From the NCBI RefSeq assembly GCF_001302265.1, contig NZ_LHQM01000008.1, positions 1 through 64,000 on the forward strand: a DNA stretch of 64,000 bases. The letters are read 5' to 3'. The DNA is from Streptococcus phocae. GTDB taxonomy: Bacteria > Bacillota > Bacilli > Lactobacillales > Streptococcaceae. This document shows, piece by piece, positions 8,660 through 18,888 of this stretch. Positions within the stretch are counted from its first letter, which is position 1. Each line of letters opens with the position of its first letter. Under the pieces are notes generated by a model, which was given only the letters and a program-made list of their open reading frames with translations, had not been told where the DNA came from and made no database searches. The translations under genes were made by a program, and so were the position numbers.

Positions 8660-8717
8660 TTGAAATAATCATTTTAAGGTTATATAATATATCATATAAA
8701 ATAAATAGTATATCATA
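8660..8717 (+). promoter_or_regulatory. ccpN-type promoter with paired operator repeats
   Basis: -35 TTGAAA (8660-8665), 17-bp spacer, -10 TATAAT (8683-8688). Two copies of TATATCATA (8688-8696 and 8709-8717) are exactly 21 bp apart, i.e. two helical turns, and overlap the -10 and start region. This looks like an autoregulatory repressor site; binding by the downstream CcpN-like protein is inferred. Confidence 0.65.
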
Positions 8718-8726
8718 ATAAAGGCG

Positions 8727-9356
8727 GTGACCCTTATCCAATTAAGTAAAAGACAAGAAGCTATTATTGACATCGTTAAGGAAAATGAGCCGATAACTGG
8801 CGAGCACATTGCCGATATGTTAGAGGTAACTCGGGCGACCCTACGCTCAGATTTGGTGGTTTTGACTATGCTTGGGATATTAGATGCCAAGCCCAAGGTT
8901 GGTTACTGCTATCAGGGAGAAGGAATACTACCAGCTAGCCAGTCGACAATCCGAAACACACGGGTATCTGATGTTATGGGAGTTCCTCTCATAGCCTATC
9001 AAGAAGACTCGGTTTATGACGTCATTGTCAGCATCTTTATGGAAGACAGTGGAGGCGTTTTCATTTTAGATAAGGACCATTACCTTTGCGGTATTGTCTC
9101 TCGAAAAGATTTGCTCAAAGTCGCTATTGGTGGAGGTGATTTGAATAAAATGCCTGTAGGGATGATTATGACCAGAATGCCAAATTTAACGACGGTTATG
9201 GAGTCTGATTTAGTGGTCGATGCAGCTGAGCAGTTGGTCAACCGAGAGGTTGACAGTTTACCTGTAGTACGACTGGACAAACAAGACCCCATGAAAATGA
9301 CGGTGGTTGGCAAGTTGTCAAAAACAATCATGACACGTCTGTTTTTGGAATTGTAG
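8727..9356 (+). CDS. ccpN: CcpN-like repressor (HTH plus CBS domain pair)
   Basis: 209 residues. The N-terminal helix-turn-helix ([20 protein letters not shown]) is followed by two CBS domains (about 80-205, [10 protein letters not shown] and [11 protein letters not shown]). This architecture is that of CcpN, a repressor of gluconeogenic genes. The next two genes are the PPDK regulator and PPDK, which supports a role in pyruvate/PEP interconversion. The GTG start lies only 2 bp after the AAGG of a long Shine-Dalgarno match (AAGGCGGTGA), an unusually tight spacing. The paired repeats upstream suggest autoregulation. Confidence 0.85.
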   Translation: MTLIQLSKRQEAIIDIVKENEPITGEHIADMLEVTRATLRSDLVVLTMLGILDAKPKVGYCYQGEGILPASQSTIRNTRVSDVMGVPLIAYQEDSVYDVIVSIFMEDSGGVFILDKDHYLCGIVSRKDLLKVAIGGGDLNKMPVGMIMTRMPNLTTVMESDLVVDAAEQLVNREVDSLPVVRLDKQDPMKMTVVGKLSKTIMTRLFLEL

Positions 9357-9369
9357 GAGGGCTATTGAC

Positions 9370-10209
9370 ATGGAAGATCAATTATCCATTTTTATCATCT
9401 CGGATTCACTAGGTGAAACAGCAAGAGCCCTTGCTAAGGCTTGTATTTACCAATTTCCCAACCACGATCATTGGGACTTCAGGCGGTTTTCTTACATTAA
9501 CAGCAAGGAACTCTTAGACAAGGTTTTTGAAGAGGCTAGCCAACAGACAGCCTTTATGATGCTAAGTCTTGTCGACGAAGAGCTGACCAACTATGCTGAA
9601 AAAAGGTGTCAAGCAGAAGGATTTGCCTATGTTGATTTGTTAACCAATGTGATTAAAACCATGGCTGACCTTTCTGGGGACAAGCCTTTAGGGCAACCTG
9701 GTATGCTGCGTAAGCTAGACAACCAGTACTTTAACCGAGTCGATGCTATCGAGTTTGCGGTTAAATATGACGATGGCAAGGATCCAAGAGGCATTTTAAA
9801 AGCAGATGTGGTTATCTTGGGAGTATCACGGACCTCAAAGACACCTCTTAGCATGTATTTGGCAGATAAACAAATCAAGGTGGTCAATATTCCCTTGATT
9901 CCTGAGGTGCCTATTCCTAAAGAGCTACGCGAGATACCAGCTAAGCGAATTATCGGCTTAACCAATTCACCTGAGAAATTGAATCATATTCGCAGCGAAC
10001 GCCTTAAAGCGCTAGGGGTTTCAAGCGCAGCGAATTATGCTAAAATGGAGCGCATTTTGAGCGAGTTAGACTACGCTGATCGGGTGATGAAGGACTTGAA
10101 ATGTCCAGTAATTAATGTGGCCCATAAAGCCATTGAAGAAACAGCAACAATTATTATTGATATTTTGAAATCAAACGGTCTAAGGACCGTCAAAGATTAT
10201 GACATGTAA
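9370..10209 (+). CDS. Pyruvate phosphate dikinase regulatory protein (kinase/phosphorylase, DUF299)
   Basis: 279 residues, typical of the PDRP/PpsR family. The N-terminal [16 protein letters not shown] and the P-loop-like [14 protein letters not shown] at about residue 156 are diagnostic. Family members phosphorylate PPDK (or PEP synthase) on a threonine next to the catalytic histidine using ADP, and remove that phosphate with inorganic phosphate. The gene sits between the ccpN-like gene (13-bp gap) and ppdK (16-bp gap), so its partner is almost certainly the downstream enzyme. Confidence 0.93.
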   Translation: MEDQLSIFIISDSLGETARALAKACIYQFPNHDHWDFRRFSYINSKELLDKVFEEASQQTAFMMLSLVDEELTNYAEKRCQAEGFAYVDLLTNVIKTMADLSGDKPLGQPGMLRKLDNQYFNRVDAIEFAVKYDDGKDPRGILKADVVILGVSRTSKTPLSMYLADKQIKVVNIPLIPEVPIPKELREIPAKRIIGLTNSPEKLNHIRSERLKALGVSSAANYAKMERILSELDYADRVMKDLKCPVINVAHKAIEETATIIIDILKSNGLRTVKDYDM

Positions 10210-10225
10210 TTAAGGGGGCAATATC

Positions 10226-12859
10226 ATGGAAATGACATTTGTGTATCGTTTTGACCAAGGCGACAAGAGTATGCGTTCTTTACTTGGAGGTAAGGGAGCC
10301 AATTTGGCAGAGATGACGGCTATTGGCTTGCCTGTGCCACAAGGGTTTACAATCACCACAGAAGCCTGTAAGGATTATTATGCCAAAGATGAACAGATGA
10401 GCGAGCTTCTTTTGGAGCAGATTGATCAGGCTGTCAAGGACTTGGAAGAGTTGCAGGGCAAGGTGCTAGGAAGTGATCAAAACCCGCTGTTAGTTTCTGT
10501 TAGGTCAGGTGCAGTCTTTTCGATGCCTGGAATGATGGACACGATTTTAAATCTAGGGCTTAATGACAAGAGTGTGCTAGGACTCGTATCTGCGACAAAC
10601 AATCCACGCTTTGCCTATGATAGCTACCGCCGTTTTATCCAAATGTTTGCAGATGTGGCGATGGGAGTTCCTAAATACAAATTTGAGATGGTTCTTGATC
10701 GGATCAAAGAAGCCAAAGGGTACCAATTTGATACGGATTTGACCACAGACGATTTGATGGGGATTGTCGAGGAGTACAAGTCTATCTACCTAAGTGAAAT
10801 TGGCAAGGCTTTTCCTCAGGATCCTAAAGAACAACTCTTGCTATCGGTTGAAGCTGTTTTTCGCTCATGGCACAATCCAAGAGCAAAAGTTTATAGACAG
10901 TTAAATGACATTTCAGATACACTGGGGACAGCTGTTAACATTCAAACGATGGTCTTTGGTAATATGGGGCAAGACAGCGGAACAGGGGTTGCCTTTACTC
11001 GAAATCCTTCAACTGGAGACCATCAATTGTTTGGCGAATACCTGATCAACGCTCAAGGTGAAGATGTGGTCGCAGGGATTCGTACCCCACAAAACATTAG
11101 CTGTCTACAAGAAGATATGCCAGCTATCTATGACCAATTTTTAAAGATTACACAGTTGCTCGAAAAGCATTACAAGGACATGCAAGACGTTGAGTTTACT
11201 GTTGAAAAAGGCAAGCTCTACATGCTTCAGACCCGAAATGGGAAGCGTACTGCTAAAGCAGCCATTAAAATTGCAGTAGATTTGGTCAATGAGGGGTTAA
11301 TCTCCAAAGAAGAAGCCATTATGAGGATTGCGCCAAATCAACTAGACCAGCTCTTGCACCCAACATTTGATGAGAAGGCTTGTCAAGAGGCAACCTTGTT
11401 AGCTAAAGGGCTACCAGCATCTCCTGGAGCAGCATCAGGTCGAGTTTATTTCCACGCCGATGATGTTGTTCAACATGCTAAATCAGGAGAAGCGACATTA
11501 TTAGTGCGACAAGAAACCTCTCCAGAAGACATCGAAGGCATGGTAAGTTCGTCAGGAATCTTGACTGCTAGAGGTGGAATGACCTCACATGCAGCCGTTG
11601 TAGCTAGAGGTATGGGCAAGACCTGTGTTGCAGGATGTAGCCAGCTAAGGGTTGATGAGGCTGCAAAGACCATTGAAGTCAACGGCATGGTTATTAAAGA
11701 AGGTGACTATCTATCTATTGACGGCAGTAATGGAAGCGTTTACTTAGGTGAAATTGCCATGACTTCTGTCCAGGTGGATCAAGATTATAAGACCTTTATG
11801 GATTGGGTTGATGAAGCGCGTGATATCATGGTCAGAAGTAATGCCGATAACCCACGTGATGCACAAAAAGCCATTGAGTTTGGAGCGGAAGGAATCGGCT
11901 TGTGTCGTACTGAGCACATGTTCTTTGAAGAAGATCGTATTCCAGCTGTTCGTGAGATGATTTTGGCAGACAGCAAAGAAGCCCGTGTCGTGGCACTTGA
12001 AAAACTGTTACCTTTCCAACGTGACGACTTTTATAATATTTTCAAAGTTCTAGACGGAAAAGGTTGCAATATCCGCCTATTAGACCCACCACTCCATGAA
12101 TTTTTACCACAAGAAGCAGCTGCCATAGAAGCTCTGGCTAGTCAATTGTCTGTATCTGTGGCACATTTGAACAAACGCATTGTGGACTTGGCAGAATTCA
12201 ATCCAATGCTTGGTCACCGAGGATGCCGTTTGGCAGTAACCTATCCTGAAATTTACCAAATGCAAGCAAGAGCCATTGCTCAAGGAGCTATCCAAGCCAT
12301 GCAAGAAGGCATTTCCGTTAAGGTTGAAATCATGGTGCCTCTTATTGGAACTGTCAAGGAATTGGCGCTCTTGAGACCGTTGATTGATGATACTGTACAG
12401 GCTGAACTGGCTCAGGCAGGGCTTGAGATGGATTATACAATTGGGACAATGATTGAAATCCCAAGAGCTTGTGTCACAGCAGATGAGATTGCCCAACATG
12501 CTGATTTCTTCAGTTTTGGTACAAATGATTTGACGCAAATGGGCTTTGGTTTTTCTCGTGATGACGCAGGTAAGTTTTTAGGAGACTATGTAGACCAAGG
12601 TATTTTAGAGAAAGATCCTTTCCAAACCCTAGACCAAAAAGGTATTGGCAGGTTATTAGGTATGGCAGTAGAATTGGGACGTTCTGCTAAACCAGACCTC
12701 AAACTAGGTATCTGTGGAGAGCACGGCGGTGACCCAGCATCTATTGAATTTTGTTACCGCCAAGGCTTAGACTATGTTTCTTGCTCGCCGTTTAGAGTAC
12801 CTCTGGCAAGATTATCCGCCGCTCAAGCAAGCATCAAAAAACAAGGCAAAGCCTCATAA
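10226..12859 (+). CDS. ppdK: Pyruvate, phosphate dikinase
   Basis: 877 residues, full length for PPDK. It has the N-terminal ATP-grasp domain (LLGGKGANLAEM, VSVRSGAVFSMPGM), the swivelling phosphohistidine domain with GGMTSHAAVVARGMG (His near residue 455, preceded by the regulatory Thr), and the C-terminal PEP/pyruvate TIM barrel (GTNDLTQMGFGFSRDD, LGICGEHGGDP). The reaction is ATP + Pi + pyruvate giving AMP + PPi + PEP. Together with the CcpN-like repressor and PDRP it makes a self-contained PEP module. It begins 8 bp after an AAGGGGGC site and is followed by a strong terminator. Confidence 0.97.
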   Translation: MEMTFVYRFDQGDKSMRSLLGGKGANLAEMTAIGLPVPQGFTITTEACKDYYAKDEQMSELLLEQIDQAVKDLEELQGKVLGSDQNPLLVSVRSGAVFSMPGMMDTILNLGLNDKSVLGLVSATNNPRFAYDSYRRFIQMFADVAMGVPKYKFEMVLDRIKEAKGYQFDTDLTTDDLMGIVEEYKSIYLSEIGKAFPQDPKEQLLLSVEAVFRSWHNPRAKVYRQLNDISDTLGTAVNIQTMVFGNMGQDSGTGVAFTRNPSTGDHQLFGEYLINAQGEDVVAGIRTPQNISCLQEDMPAIYDQFLKITQLLEKHYKDMQDVEFTVEKGKLYMLQTRNGKRTAKAAIKIAVDLVNEGLISKEEAIMRIAPNQLDQLLHPTFDEKACQEATLLAKGLPASPGAASGRVYFHADDVVQHAKSGEATLLVRQETSPEDIEGMVSSSGILTARGGMTSHAAVVARGMGKTCVAGCSQLRVDEAAKTIEVNGMVIKEGDYLSIDGSNGSVYLGEIAMTSVQVDQDYKTFMDWVDEARDIMVRSNADNPRDAQKAIEFGAEGIGLCRTEHMFFEEDRIPAVREMILADSKEARVVALEKLLPFQRDDFYNIFKVLDGKGCNIRLLDPPLHEFLPQEAAAIEALASQLSVSVAHLNKRIVDLAEFNPMLGHRGCRLAVTYPEIYQMQARAIAQGAIQAMQEGISVKVEIMVPLIGTVKELALLRPLIDDTVQAELAQAGLEMDYTIGTMIEIPRACVTADEIAQHADFFSFGTNDLTQMGFGFSRDDAGKFLGDYVDQGILEKDPFQTLDQKGIGRLLGMAVELGRSAKPDLKLGICGEHGGDPASIEFCYRQGLDYVSCSPFRVPLARLSAAQASIKKQGKAS

Positions 12860-12880
12860 TCACTAGACCCCATTAATAAG

Positions 12881-12922
12881 ACTCCCCAAAGCTATTGCAC
12901 CAAGCAAGCTAGGGGAGTTTTT
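12881..12922 (+). terminator. ppdK operon terminator
   Basis: ACTCCCC (12881-12887) pairs with GGGGAGT (12912-12918), followed by TTTTTTG. Confidence 0.85.
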
Positions 12923-12976
12923 TGTGCCTAGAGCTGGCGGACTTGGTGGCTATACTGTGGTAAATGCGTGCAATTG

Positions 12977-12985
12977 TGGTATAAT
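12977..12985 (+). promoter_or_regulatory. gatCAB promoter (extended -10)
   Basis: TGGTATAAT is an extended -10 about 110 bp upstream of gatC. The -35 region is poor. No T-box or other recognisable leader structure was seen in the transcript leader. Confidence 0.55.
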
Positions 12986-13094
12986 AATTTAGACTATGTC
13001 AAATTGATATCATGGCTATCTTAGATAGTTATTGAGGCAAATTACTTGCTGATAATCAATTTAATAAACCACTATATCTTGGATGGGAGAATTC

Positions 13095-13397
13095 ATGAAA
13101 ATTTCTGAAGAAGAAGTTCGCCACGTGGCGACTTTATCAAAACTATCGTTTTCAGAAAGTGAAACAACAGAATTTGCAACGAGTCTATCAAAAATCGTTG
13201 ACATGGTTGAATTGCTTAATGAAGTTGATACAGAAGGTGTTGCTATTACAACAACAATGGCCGATAAAAAAAACATCATGCGAGCTGATGTTGCTGAGCC
13301 AGGAACAGACCGTGATTTGCTCTTTAAAAATGTTTTGGAAAAAGAAAATCATTTTATCAAAGTGCCAGCTATTCTAGATGATGGAGGAGATGCCTAA
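13095..13397 (+). CDS. gatC: Asp-tRNA(Asn)/Glu-tRNA(Gln) amidotransferase subunit C
   Basis: 100 residues from the ATG that follows GGGAGAATTC; an upstream in-frame ATG at 13083 overlaps that binding site and is less likely. The GatC hallmark [17 protein letters not shown] is at the N-terminus. GatC is a helical strap that stabilises GatA on GatB. Its stop overlaps the gatA start (TAATG), so subunit synthesis is coupled. Confidence 0.95.
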   Translation: MKISEEEVRHVATLSKLSFSESETTEFATSLSKIVDMVELLNEVDTEGVAITTTMADKKNIMRADVAEPGTDRDLLFKNVLEKENHFIKVPAILDDGGDA

Positions 13398-14863
13398 TGT
13401 CACTTAACCAAAAAACAATAGAAGAACTGCACCAACTCCTTGTAGCCAAGGAAATTTCTGCAACCGAGTTAACCAAGGCCACTCTTGAGGATATCAAATC
13501 CCGCGAAGAAGCTATTGGCTCTTTTATTACGATTGCTGAAGACGCAGCGCTCAAACAAGCAGCGGACATTGATGCTAAGGGCATCGATGCTGAGAACCTC
13601 ATGTCAGGGATACCTCTAGCAGTCAAGGATAACATTTCGACAAAAGGGATTTTGACCACAGCAGCATCAAAAATGCTATATAACTATGAGCCTATTTTTG
13701 ATGCGACAGCTGTTGCCAATGCCTATGCTAAAGACATGGTTGTAATCGGAAAAACCAATATGGATGAGTTTGCCATGGGTGGTTCGACAGAGACGTCTTA
13801 CTTTAAAACAACTCATAACGCATGGGACCAAAGTAAGGTTCCAGGTGGCTCATCAGGTGGTTCAGCCACAGCTGTTGCCTCAGGACAAGTACGTCTGTCC
13901 TTGGGTTCAGACACGGGTGGCTCTATCCGACAACCGGCTGCCTTTAATGGTGTGGTAGGACTTAAGCCGACCTATGGAGCAGTATCTCGCTTTGGTTTGA
14001 TAGCCTTTGGCAGTTCGCTTGACCAAATTGGGCCATTTGCCCCAACGGTTAAGGAAAACGCTCAACTGCTCAATGTCATTGCTAGCAGTGACACCAAAGA
14101 CGCTACCTCAGCTCCAGTGCAGATTGCTGATTACACGTCAAAAATCGGTCAAGATATCAAAGGCATTAAAATCGCTCTGCCAAAAGAATACTTGGGTGAA
14201 GGAATTGATCCAAAAATCAAAGAAACCATCTTAGACGCAGCCAAGCAATTTGAAAAAATGGGTGCCATTGTAGAGGAAGTAAGCCTTCCGCACAGTAAAT
14301 ATGGTGTGGCAGTTTACTATATTATAGCTTCTTCAGAAGCCTCTTCTAACTTGCAACGTTTTGATGGCATTCGCTATGGTTTTAGAGCAGAAGATGCCAA
14401 TAATTTGGATGACATTTATGTCAAGACCCGTAGCCAAGGCTTTGGGGATGAGGTTAAGCGCCGTATCATGCTAGGAACCTTTAGTTTGTCATCTGGTTAT
14501 TACGACGCCTACTTCAAAAAAGCAGGTAAAGTCCGTACCTTAATCATTCAGGATTTTGAAAATGTCTTTGCAGACTATGACCTTATTTTAGGTCCAACAA
14601 CGCCAACGCCTGCTTTTGGCCTAGAAACGCTTAACCATGACCCTGTTGCCATGTATTTAGCTGATTTGTTGACCATTCCTGTTAACTTGGCAGGCTTACC
14701 AGGGATTTCGATTCCTGCGGGATTTGTAGATGGCTTGCCTGTTGGCTTGCAGCTAATCGGACCAAAATATTCTGAAGAAACCATTTACCAAGCTGCTGCA
14801 GCCTTTGAAGCTGTTACAGATTACCACAAGCAACAACCGATTATTTTTGGAGGTGACAAGTAA
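13397..14863 (+). CDS. gatA: Asp-tRNA(Asn)/Glu-tRNA(Gln) amidotransferase subunit A
   Basis: 488 residues, an amidase-signature enzyme. The Lys-Ser-Ser triad is visible in LAVKDNIST, the GGSSGGSA loop and [12 protein letters not shown]. GatA hydrolyses glutamine and channels ammonia to GatB so that misacylated Glu-tRNA(Gln) is amidated; streptococci lack glutaminyl-tRNA synthetase and need this route. Start and stop overlap the neighbours by one or a few bases (TAATG at both ends). Confidence 0.97.
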   Translation: MSLNQKTIEELHQLLVAKEISATELTKATLEDIKSREEAIGSFITIAEDAALKQAADIDAKGIDAENLMSGIPLAVKDNISTKGILTTAASKMLYNYEPIFDATAVANAYAKDMVVIGKTNMDEFAMGGSTETSYFKTTHNAWDQSKVPGGSSGGSATAVASGQVRLSLGSDTGGSIRQPAAFNGVVGLKPTYGAVSRFGLIAFGSSLDQIGPFAPTVKENAQLLNVIASSDTKDATSAPVQIADYTSKIGQDIKGIKIALPKEYLGEGIDPKIKETILDAAKQFEKMGAIVEEVSLPHSKYGVAVYYIIASSEASSNLQRFDGIRYGFRAEDANNLDDIYVKTRSQGFGDEVKRRIMLGTFSLSSGYYDAYFKKAGKVRTLIIQDFENVFADYDLILGPTTPTPAFGLETLNHDPVAMYLADLLTIPVNLAGLPGISIPAGFVDGLPVGLQLIGPKYSEETIYQAAAAFEAVTDYHKQQPIIFGGDK

Positions 14864-16302
14864 TGAATTTTGAAACCATTATTGGGCTTGAAGTCCATGT
14901 CGAGTTGAATACCAATTCAAAGATTTTCTCACCTTCATCAGCCCACTTTGGCGAAGACCCAAATGCTAACACCAATGTGATTGATTGGTCTTTCCCGGGA
15001 GTGCTTCCTGTTATTAACAAGGGAGTGATTGATGCAGGGATTAAAGCGGCCCTAGCCTTGAACATGGCTATCCACAAAAACATGCATTTTGACCGCAAAA
15101 ACTATTTTTATCCTGATAACCCTAAGGCCTATCAAATTTCACAATTTGACGAGCCAATTGGTTACAATGGCTGGATTGATATTACCCTCGAAGACGGCTC
15201 AACCAAGAAAATCCGTATCGAGCGTGCCCACTTAGAAGAAGATGCGGGTAAAAACACTCACGGGACAGATGGTTATTCTTATGTTGACCTCAACCGTCAA
15301 GGGGTTCCCCTTATCGAGATTGTTTCCGAAGCAGACATGCGTTCTCCCGAGGAGGCTTATGCTTACCTTACTGCCCTTAAAGAAATCATCCAATACACAG
15401 GCATATCGGATGTCAAAATGGAAGAAGGGTCTATGCGTGTAGACGCCAACATCTCACTACGTCCTTACGGTCAAGAGAAGTTTGGAACCAAAACAGAATT
15501 GAAAAACCTAAACTCGTTTTCAAATGTTCGCAAAGGGCTTGAATTTGAAGTAGAGCGTCAGGCAAAAATCTTACGCTCAGGTGGTGTGATTCGCCAAGAA
15601 ACTCGCCGTTACGATGAGGCCAACAAAGGCACCATCTTGATGCGTGTCAAAGAGGGTGCGGCAGACTATCGCTATTTCCCAGAACCAGACCTACCATTAT
15701 TTGAAATTGATGATGCTTGGATTGACGACATGCGAGCTGAATTACCAGAGTTTCCAAAGGATCGTCGTGCGCGCTACGTCGCTGAGTTGGGGCTATCAGA
15801 CTATGACGCAGCTCAATTAACAGCAACCAAAGCTCTTTCAGATTTCTTTGAAAAAGTAGTAGCCCTCGGAGGAGATGCCAAGCAAGTCTCAAACTGGCTA
15901 CAAGGTGAGGTTGCTCAGTTCTTAAACGCTGAATCAAAAACAATCGACCAGATTGCTTTAACCCCTGAAAACCTAGTAGAGATGATTGCGATTATTGCTG
16001 ATGGCACGATTTCATCTAAGATTGCCAAAAAAGTCTTTGTTCACTTGGCAAAACAGGGTGGCTCAGCGCGTGCCTATGTTGAAAAAGCAGGGCTCGTTCA
16101 AATCTCTGATCCAGAGGTCTTGATTCCAATCATTCATCAAGTATTTGCTGATAACGAAGCAGCTGTCGCTGACTTCAAATCTGGAAAACGCAATGCTGAC
16201 AAAGCCTTTACTGGTTTCTTGATGAAAGCGACGAAAGGTCAAGCAAATCCACAAGTTGCTCAAAAACTATTGGCACAAGAGCTAAAAGGGCTTTTAGAGT
16301 AA
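14863..16302 (+). CDS. gatB: Asp-tRNA(Asn)/Glu-tRNA(Gln) amidotransferase subunit B
   Basis: 479 residues, full-length GatB. The N-terminal cradle domain ([18 protein letters not shown]) holds the kinase-like activation site for the misacylated tRNA. The C-terminal YqeY-like tail ([20 protein letters not shown]) contacts the tRNA elbow. It is the last gene of gatCAB. Confidence 0.97.
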   Translation: MNFETIIGLEVHVELNTNSKIFSPSSAHFGEDPNANTNVIDWSFPGVLPVINKGVIDAGIKAALALNMAIHKNMHFDRKNYFYPDNPKAYQISQFDEPIGYNGWIDITLEDGSTKKIRIERAHLEEDAGKNTHGTDGYSYVDLNRQGVPLIEIVSEADMRSPEEAYAYLTALKEIIQYTGISDVKMEEGSMRVDANISLRPYGQEKFGTKTELKNLNSFSNVRKGLEFEVERQAKILRSGGVIRQETRRYDEANKGTILMRVKEGAADYRYFPEPDLPLFEIDDAWIDDMRAELPEFPKDRRARYVAELGLSDYDAAQLTATKALSDFFEKVVALGGDAKQVSNWLQGEVAQFLNAESKTIDQIALTPENLVEMIAIIADGTISSKIAKKVFVHLAKQGGSARAYVEKAGLVQISDPEVLIPIIHQVFADNEAAVADFKSGKRNADKAFTGFLMKATKGQANPQVAQKLLAQELKGLLE

Positions 16303-16349
16303 TCTAAGCCTGGCACTAGTGTCACTACAAACAAAACAAGGAGACTCGT

Positions 16350-16586
16350 ATGATTTGGTCATTAATTGTCGGAGCTATCATTGGTATGATAGCAGGTAAA
16401 ATCACCGAAAAAAGCAACTCTATGGGGTGCTTTACCAATATTGCTGCAGGGCTTATTGGCTCAGCGATTGGTCAACAACTGTTCGGCTATTGGGGTCCTC
16501 AACTAGCTGATATGGCAATCTTCCCATCTATTTTGGGAGCAGCTATTGTGATTATTGTTGCATCTGCTATTTTTGGCAGAAATTAA
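16350..16586 (+). CDS. GlsB/YeaQ/YmgE-family small membrane protein
   Basis: 78 residues with three predicted membrane helices and conserved glycines (WSLIVGAIIGMIAGKI, GLIGSAIGQQLFG). Members are annotated transglycosylase-associated proteins, and some are induced by stress or bile; no enzymatic activity has been shown. AAGGAGAC lies 7 bp before the ATG. It could be co-transcribed with gatB (47-bp gap) and has its own strong terminator. Confidence 0.85.
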   Translation: MIWSLIVGAIIGMIAGKITEKSNSMGCFTNIAAGLIGSAIGQQLFGYWGPQLADMAIFPSILGAAIVIIVASAIFGRN

Positions 16587-16602
16587 CACAAGATGTTGAC
16601 AT

Positions 16603-16636
16603 AAAAACCTTTAGAGAAGAACTCTAAAGGTTTTTA
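16603..16636. terminator. Terminator after the GlsB-family gene
   Basis: AAAAACCTTTAGAG pairs with CTCTAAAGGTTTTT around a 5-nt loop; a long stem with U-runs both ways. Confidence 0.9.
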
Positions 16637-16779
16637 TGCACTATTCAGCTAAAACAATCATTTATTAGAAGTGGACATTGTGGTTCGAGACTGATAATGG
16701 CTTTCTTTTTATAGTTGTGATAAGATTTAAGGTGTATGAAGAGGTTTTTCGGGAACGAAACAGCGAAAGAAACCTGTTT

Positions 16780-16808
16780 TTGCAAGTGTTTTCGTTTAAT
16801 GCTATAAT
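16780..16808 (+). promoter_or_regulatory. Promoter of the phosphatase/VanY/glucosaminidase operon
   Basis: -35 TTGCAA (16780-16785), 17-bp spacer, -10 TATAAT (16803-16808) with a TGn extension. The ~140 bp between the previous terminator and this promoter hold nothing else I can recognise. Confidence 0.85.
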
Positions 16809-16832
16809 GATAAGAAGACTTTGGAGGTTAAA

Positions 16833-17540
16833 ATGACAAAAACAAGACTATATATTGCTAGACATGGCAAAACAATGTTTAACACCATTGGTCGTGCGCA
16901 AGGTTGGAGTGACACCCCTCTCACCACCAAAGGCGAAGAAGGCATTCGCGAGTTGGGCTTGGGGCTAAAAAAAGCAGGTCTGTCATTTAAATCAGCATTT
17001 TCAAGTGATTCGGGTCGTACCATGCAGACAATGGAGATTATACTGCGAGAGTCGGAACATCGATTCATCCCTTACACGAGAGATAAGCGCATCAGAGAAT
17101 GGTGTTTTGGTAGCCTAGACGGCGCCTATGATTCTGAGTTGTTTTTAGGGGTTTTACCACGGACAAAAGCGTTCCAAAATAGAGACAACATCCGAGATGT
17201 CCCTTATCCAGAGCTTGCCCAGAGCATCGTTGATGTTGATACAGCAAATTGGGCTGAACCATGGGACGTGTTGCGCAAGCGCATTTATGAGGGTTTTGAA
17301 GACATTGCCTTGTCTCTTCAAAATTCAGGCGGAGGCAATGCCATTGTAGTCAGTCACGGGATGACCATTGGAACCTTTGTTTGGTTGATTGATCCAAATT
17401 ACGACAAACAATACATTGATAACGGCAGTGTGACGGTTGTTGAATTTGAAGATGGTCAGTTTACCATAAAAGCCGTTGGGGACATGAGTTACCGTTATCA
17501 AGGTAGGGAGATTATTGAGTCAATAGCAGATGAAAAATAA
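16833..17540 (+). CDS. Histidine phosphatase (phosphoglycerate mutase-like)
   Basis: 235 residues starting at the ATG 5 bp after GGAGG. The RHG motif is YIARHGKTMFNTIGRAQGW, with the catalytic His near residue 11 and the second His in VVSHGMTIGTFVW. It belongs to the branch of the superfamily that includes broad-specificity phosphatases, so it need not be the glycolytic mutase. It overlaps the next gene by 11 bp (operon with the two cell-wall genes). Confidence 0.88.
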   Translation: MTKTRLYIARHGKTMFNTIGRAQGWSDTPLTTKGEEGIRELGLGLKKAGLSFKSAFSSDSGRTMQTMEIILRESEHRFIPYTRDKRIREWCFGSLDGAYDSELFLGVLPRTKAFQNRDNIRDVPYPELAQSIVDVDTANWAEPWDVLRKRIYEGFEDIALSLQNSGGGNAIVVSHGMTIGTFVWLIDPNYDKQYIDNGSVTVVEFEDGQFTIKAVGDMSYRYQGREIIESIADEK

Positions 17541-18273
17541 AGGATTAAAACTACTACTACAAGGACTTGTTGTCTTATTATTTGTGTCAGGAATCTATTT
17601 ATTTGTCGCGCCAGAAAGGCCTGCCGCAAAACCAATCACAAAGGCCAAGCCAAGGCAGACCAAAGTGGCAAAAAAAGCCAAAGCCATTGATCGTTTGCCA
17701 GATGTGTCTATCGATGATTGGCAACTGGTCTTAGTCAATCGCGACAATACAATAGAAGAAATTTCTCCTGAATTAGCTGATATCAATGGCATTTCTGTTG
17801 ATAAGCGTATCGAACAAGACGCAGCAGATTTTCTCGCTGCTGCTCAAACGGTGGACCCACAAGAACATTTGATTTCTGGCTACCGATCAGTCGCCTATCA
17901 AGAACAACTCTATCAGACTTATATCGATAGAGAGCTTGCGAGTAATCCCAACCTGACCAAAGAAGAAGCTGAAAAGCAGGTGCAAACCTACTCTCAGCCA
18001 CCAGGAGCCAGTGAACACCACACGGGTCTTGCCATTGATATGAGCAATGTTGACAGCCTCAACGCTAGTGATCCAGCTGTGGCTAAGGAAATCGAGCGCT
18101 TGGCACCTCAATTTGGGTTTGTGCTACGTTTCCCAAAAGGTAAAAAAGAAGTCACCGGAGTTGATTACGAGGATTGGCATTACCGCTATGTGGGCAAGGC
18201 ATCTGCCAAGTACATGGTTGACAACAATCTCACATTAGAAGAGTACGTCGAGCAGTTAAAGGAGAACAAATGA
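17530..18273 (+). CDS. VanY/LdcB-family D,D- or L,D-carboxypeptidase
   Basis: 247 residues. An N-terminal membrane anchor (LLLQGLVVLLFVSGIYLFV, ~6-25) and a lysine-rich linker place the enzyme outside the cell. The peptidase domain has SGYRSVAYQEQLYQ, the zinc ligands in ASEHHTGLAIDM and the catalytic/ligand motif EDWHYRYV. It trims the terminal residue of peptidoglycan stem peptides (LdcB/DacB in streptococci act on L,D bonds). It overlaps the genes on both sides, so it is co-expressed with the glucosaminidase. Confidence 0.92.
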   Translation: MKNKGLKLLLQGLVVLLFVSGIYLFVAPERPAAKPITKAKPRQTKVAKKAKAIDRLPDVSIDDWQLVLVNRDNTIEEISPELADINGISVDKRIEQDAADFLAAAQTVDPQEHLISGYRSVAYQEQLYQTYIDRELASNPNLTKEEAEKQVQTYSQPPGASEHHTGLAIDMSNVDSLNASDPAVAKEIERLAPQFGFVLRFPKGKKEVTGVDYEDWHYRYVGKASAKYMVDNNLTLEEYVEQLKENK

Positions 18274-18848
18274 GAAGCCGACTTAAATTATCTTATTTTT
18301 TAGGGCTTATGTTCTTCTTTGTTGTCATGATTTTAGCTCCCTTGATTGCCAACGCTAGACCCCTTGTAGCCAACCAAGACATAAAGGTCGGTTATTCTGA
18401 AGCGGCTTTCACCGCATTATTAAGCAAAGAGGTTAAGCCACTCGCACAAGCATACGGCATTAAGCCGTCTGTTTTGATGGGACAGGTTATTTTGGAGACA
18501 AACTATGGCAAAACCTTGCTCGCATCTAGGTACCATAACCTTTTGACCCTCCCGGCAAGACCTGGTCAAGCTTCAGTGGTTTTGAGGCGGCACAAGGACT
18601 CTACTCGGCAAGAAGCTTTTGCGGTATACCGAAATAGAGACGCTGCGCTCAGAGATTATTTGCTGTCATTGCGCCTAGGAAAAGGCGATAACAAAAAACT
18701 CTATCAGCACTTAGCAAGAGAAAAAAATTACAAAAAAGCAGCTAATGCTCTGCAAACCTATCGTTATCCAGAAGACACGACTTACGCAAACCGATTGATT
18801 CAGGTCATTGAATCAGAAGGGCTAACACGGTACGATTCAAAAAATTAG
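18270..18848 (+). CDS. Secreted endo-beta-N-acetylglucosaminidase
   Basis: 192 residues with a signal peptide or anchor at ~7-28 (LGLMFFFVVMILAPLIANARP). A glucosaminidase (GH73-type) domain follows: the catalytic Glu is in QVILETNYGKT, and the substrate-cleft YRNRDAALRDYL also fits. No LysM or choline-binding repeats are present, so it is a minimal enzyme. It probably cuts glycan strands during wall turnover together with the upstream carboxypeptidase. The stop lies inside the first CIRCE element. Confidence 0.9.
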   Translation: MRSRLKLSYFLGLMFFFVVMILAPLIANARPLVANQDIKVGYSEAAFTALLSKEVKPLAQAYGIKPSVLMGQVILETNYGKTLLASRYHNLLTLPARPGQASVVLRRHKDSTRQEAFAVYRNRDAALRDYLLSLRLGKGDNKKLYQHLAREKNYKKAANALQTYRYPEDTTYANRLIQVIESEGLTRYDSKN

Positions 18849-18871
18849 CACTCTTAAACAAAGAGTGCTAA
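18845..18871. promoter_or_regulatory. CIRCE element 1
   Basis: TTAGCACTC-N9-GAGTGCTAA is a perfect match to the HrcA operator. Being a dyad followed by six T, it may also terminate the upstream operon. Confidence 0.97.
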
Positions 18872-18888
18872 TTTTTTGAGTTTTTCCC

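Noticed and set aside
8736-8738. AUC as start codon of the ccpN-like gene
   Set aside because: The spacing to AAGGCGGTGA would be ideal, but the in-frame GTG three codons earlier is an accepted start and needs no special assumption.
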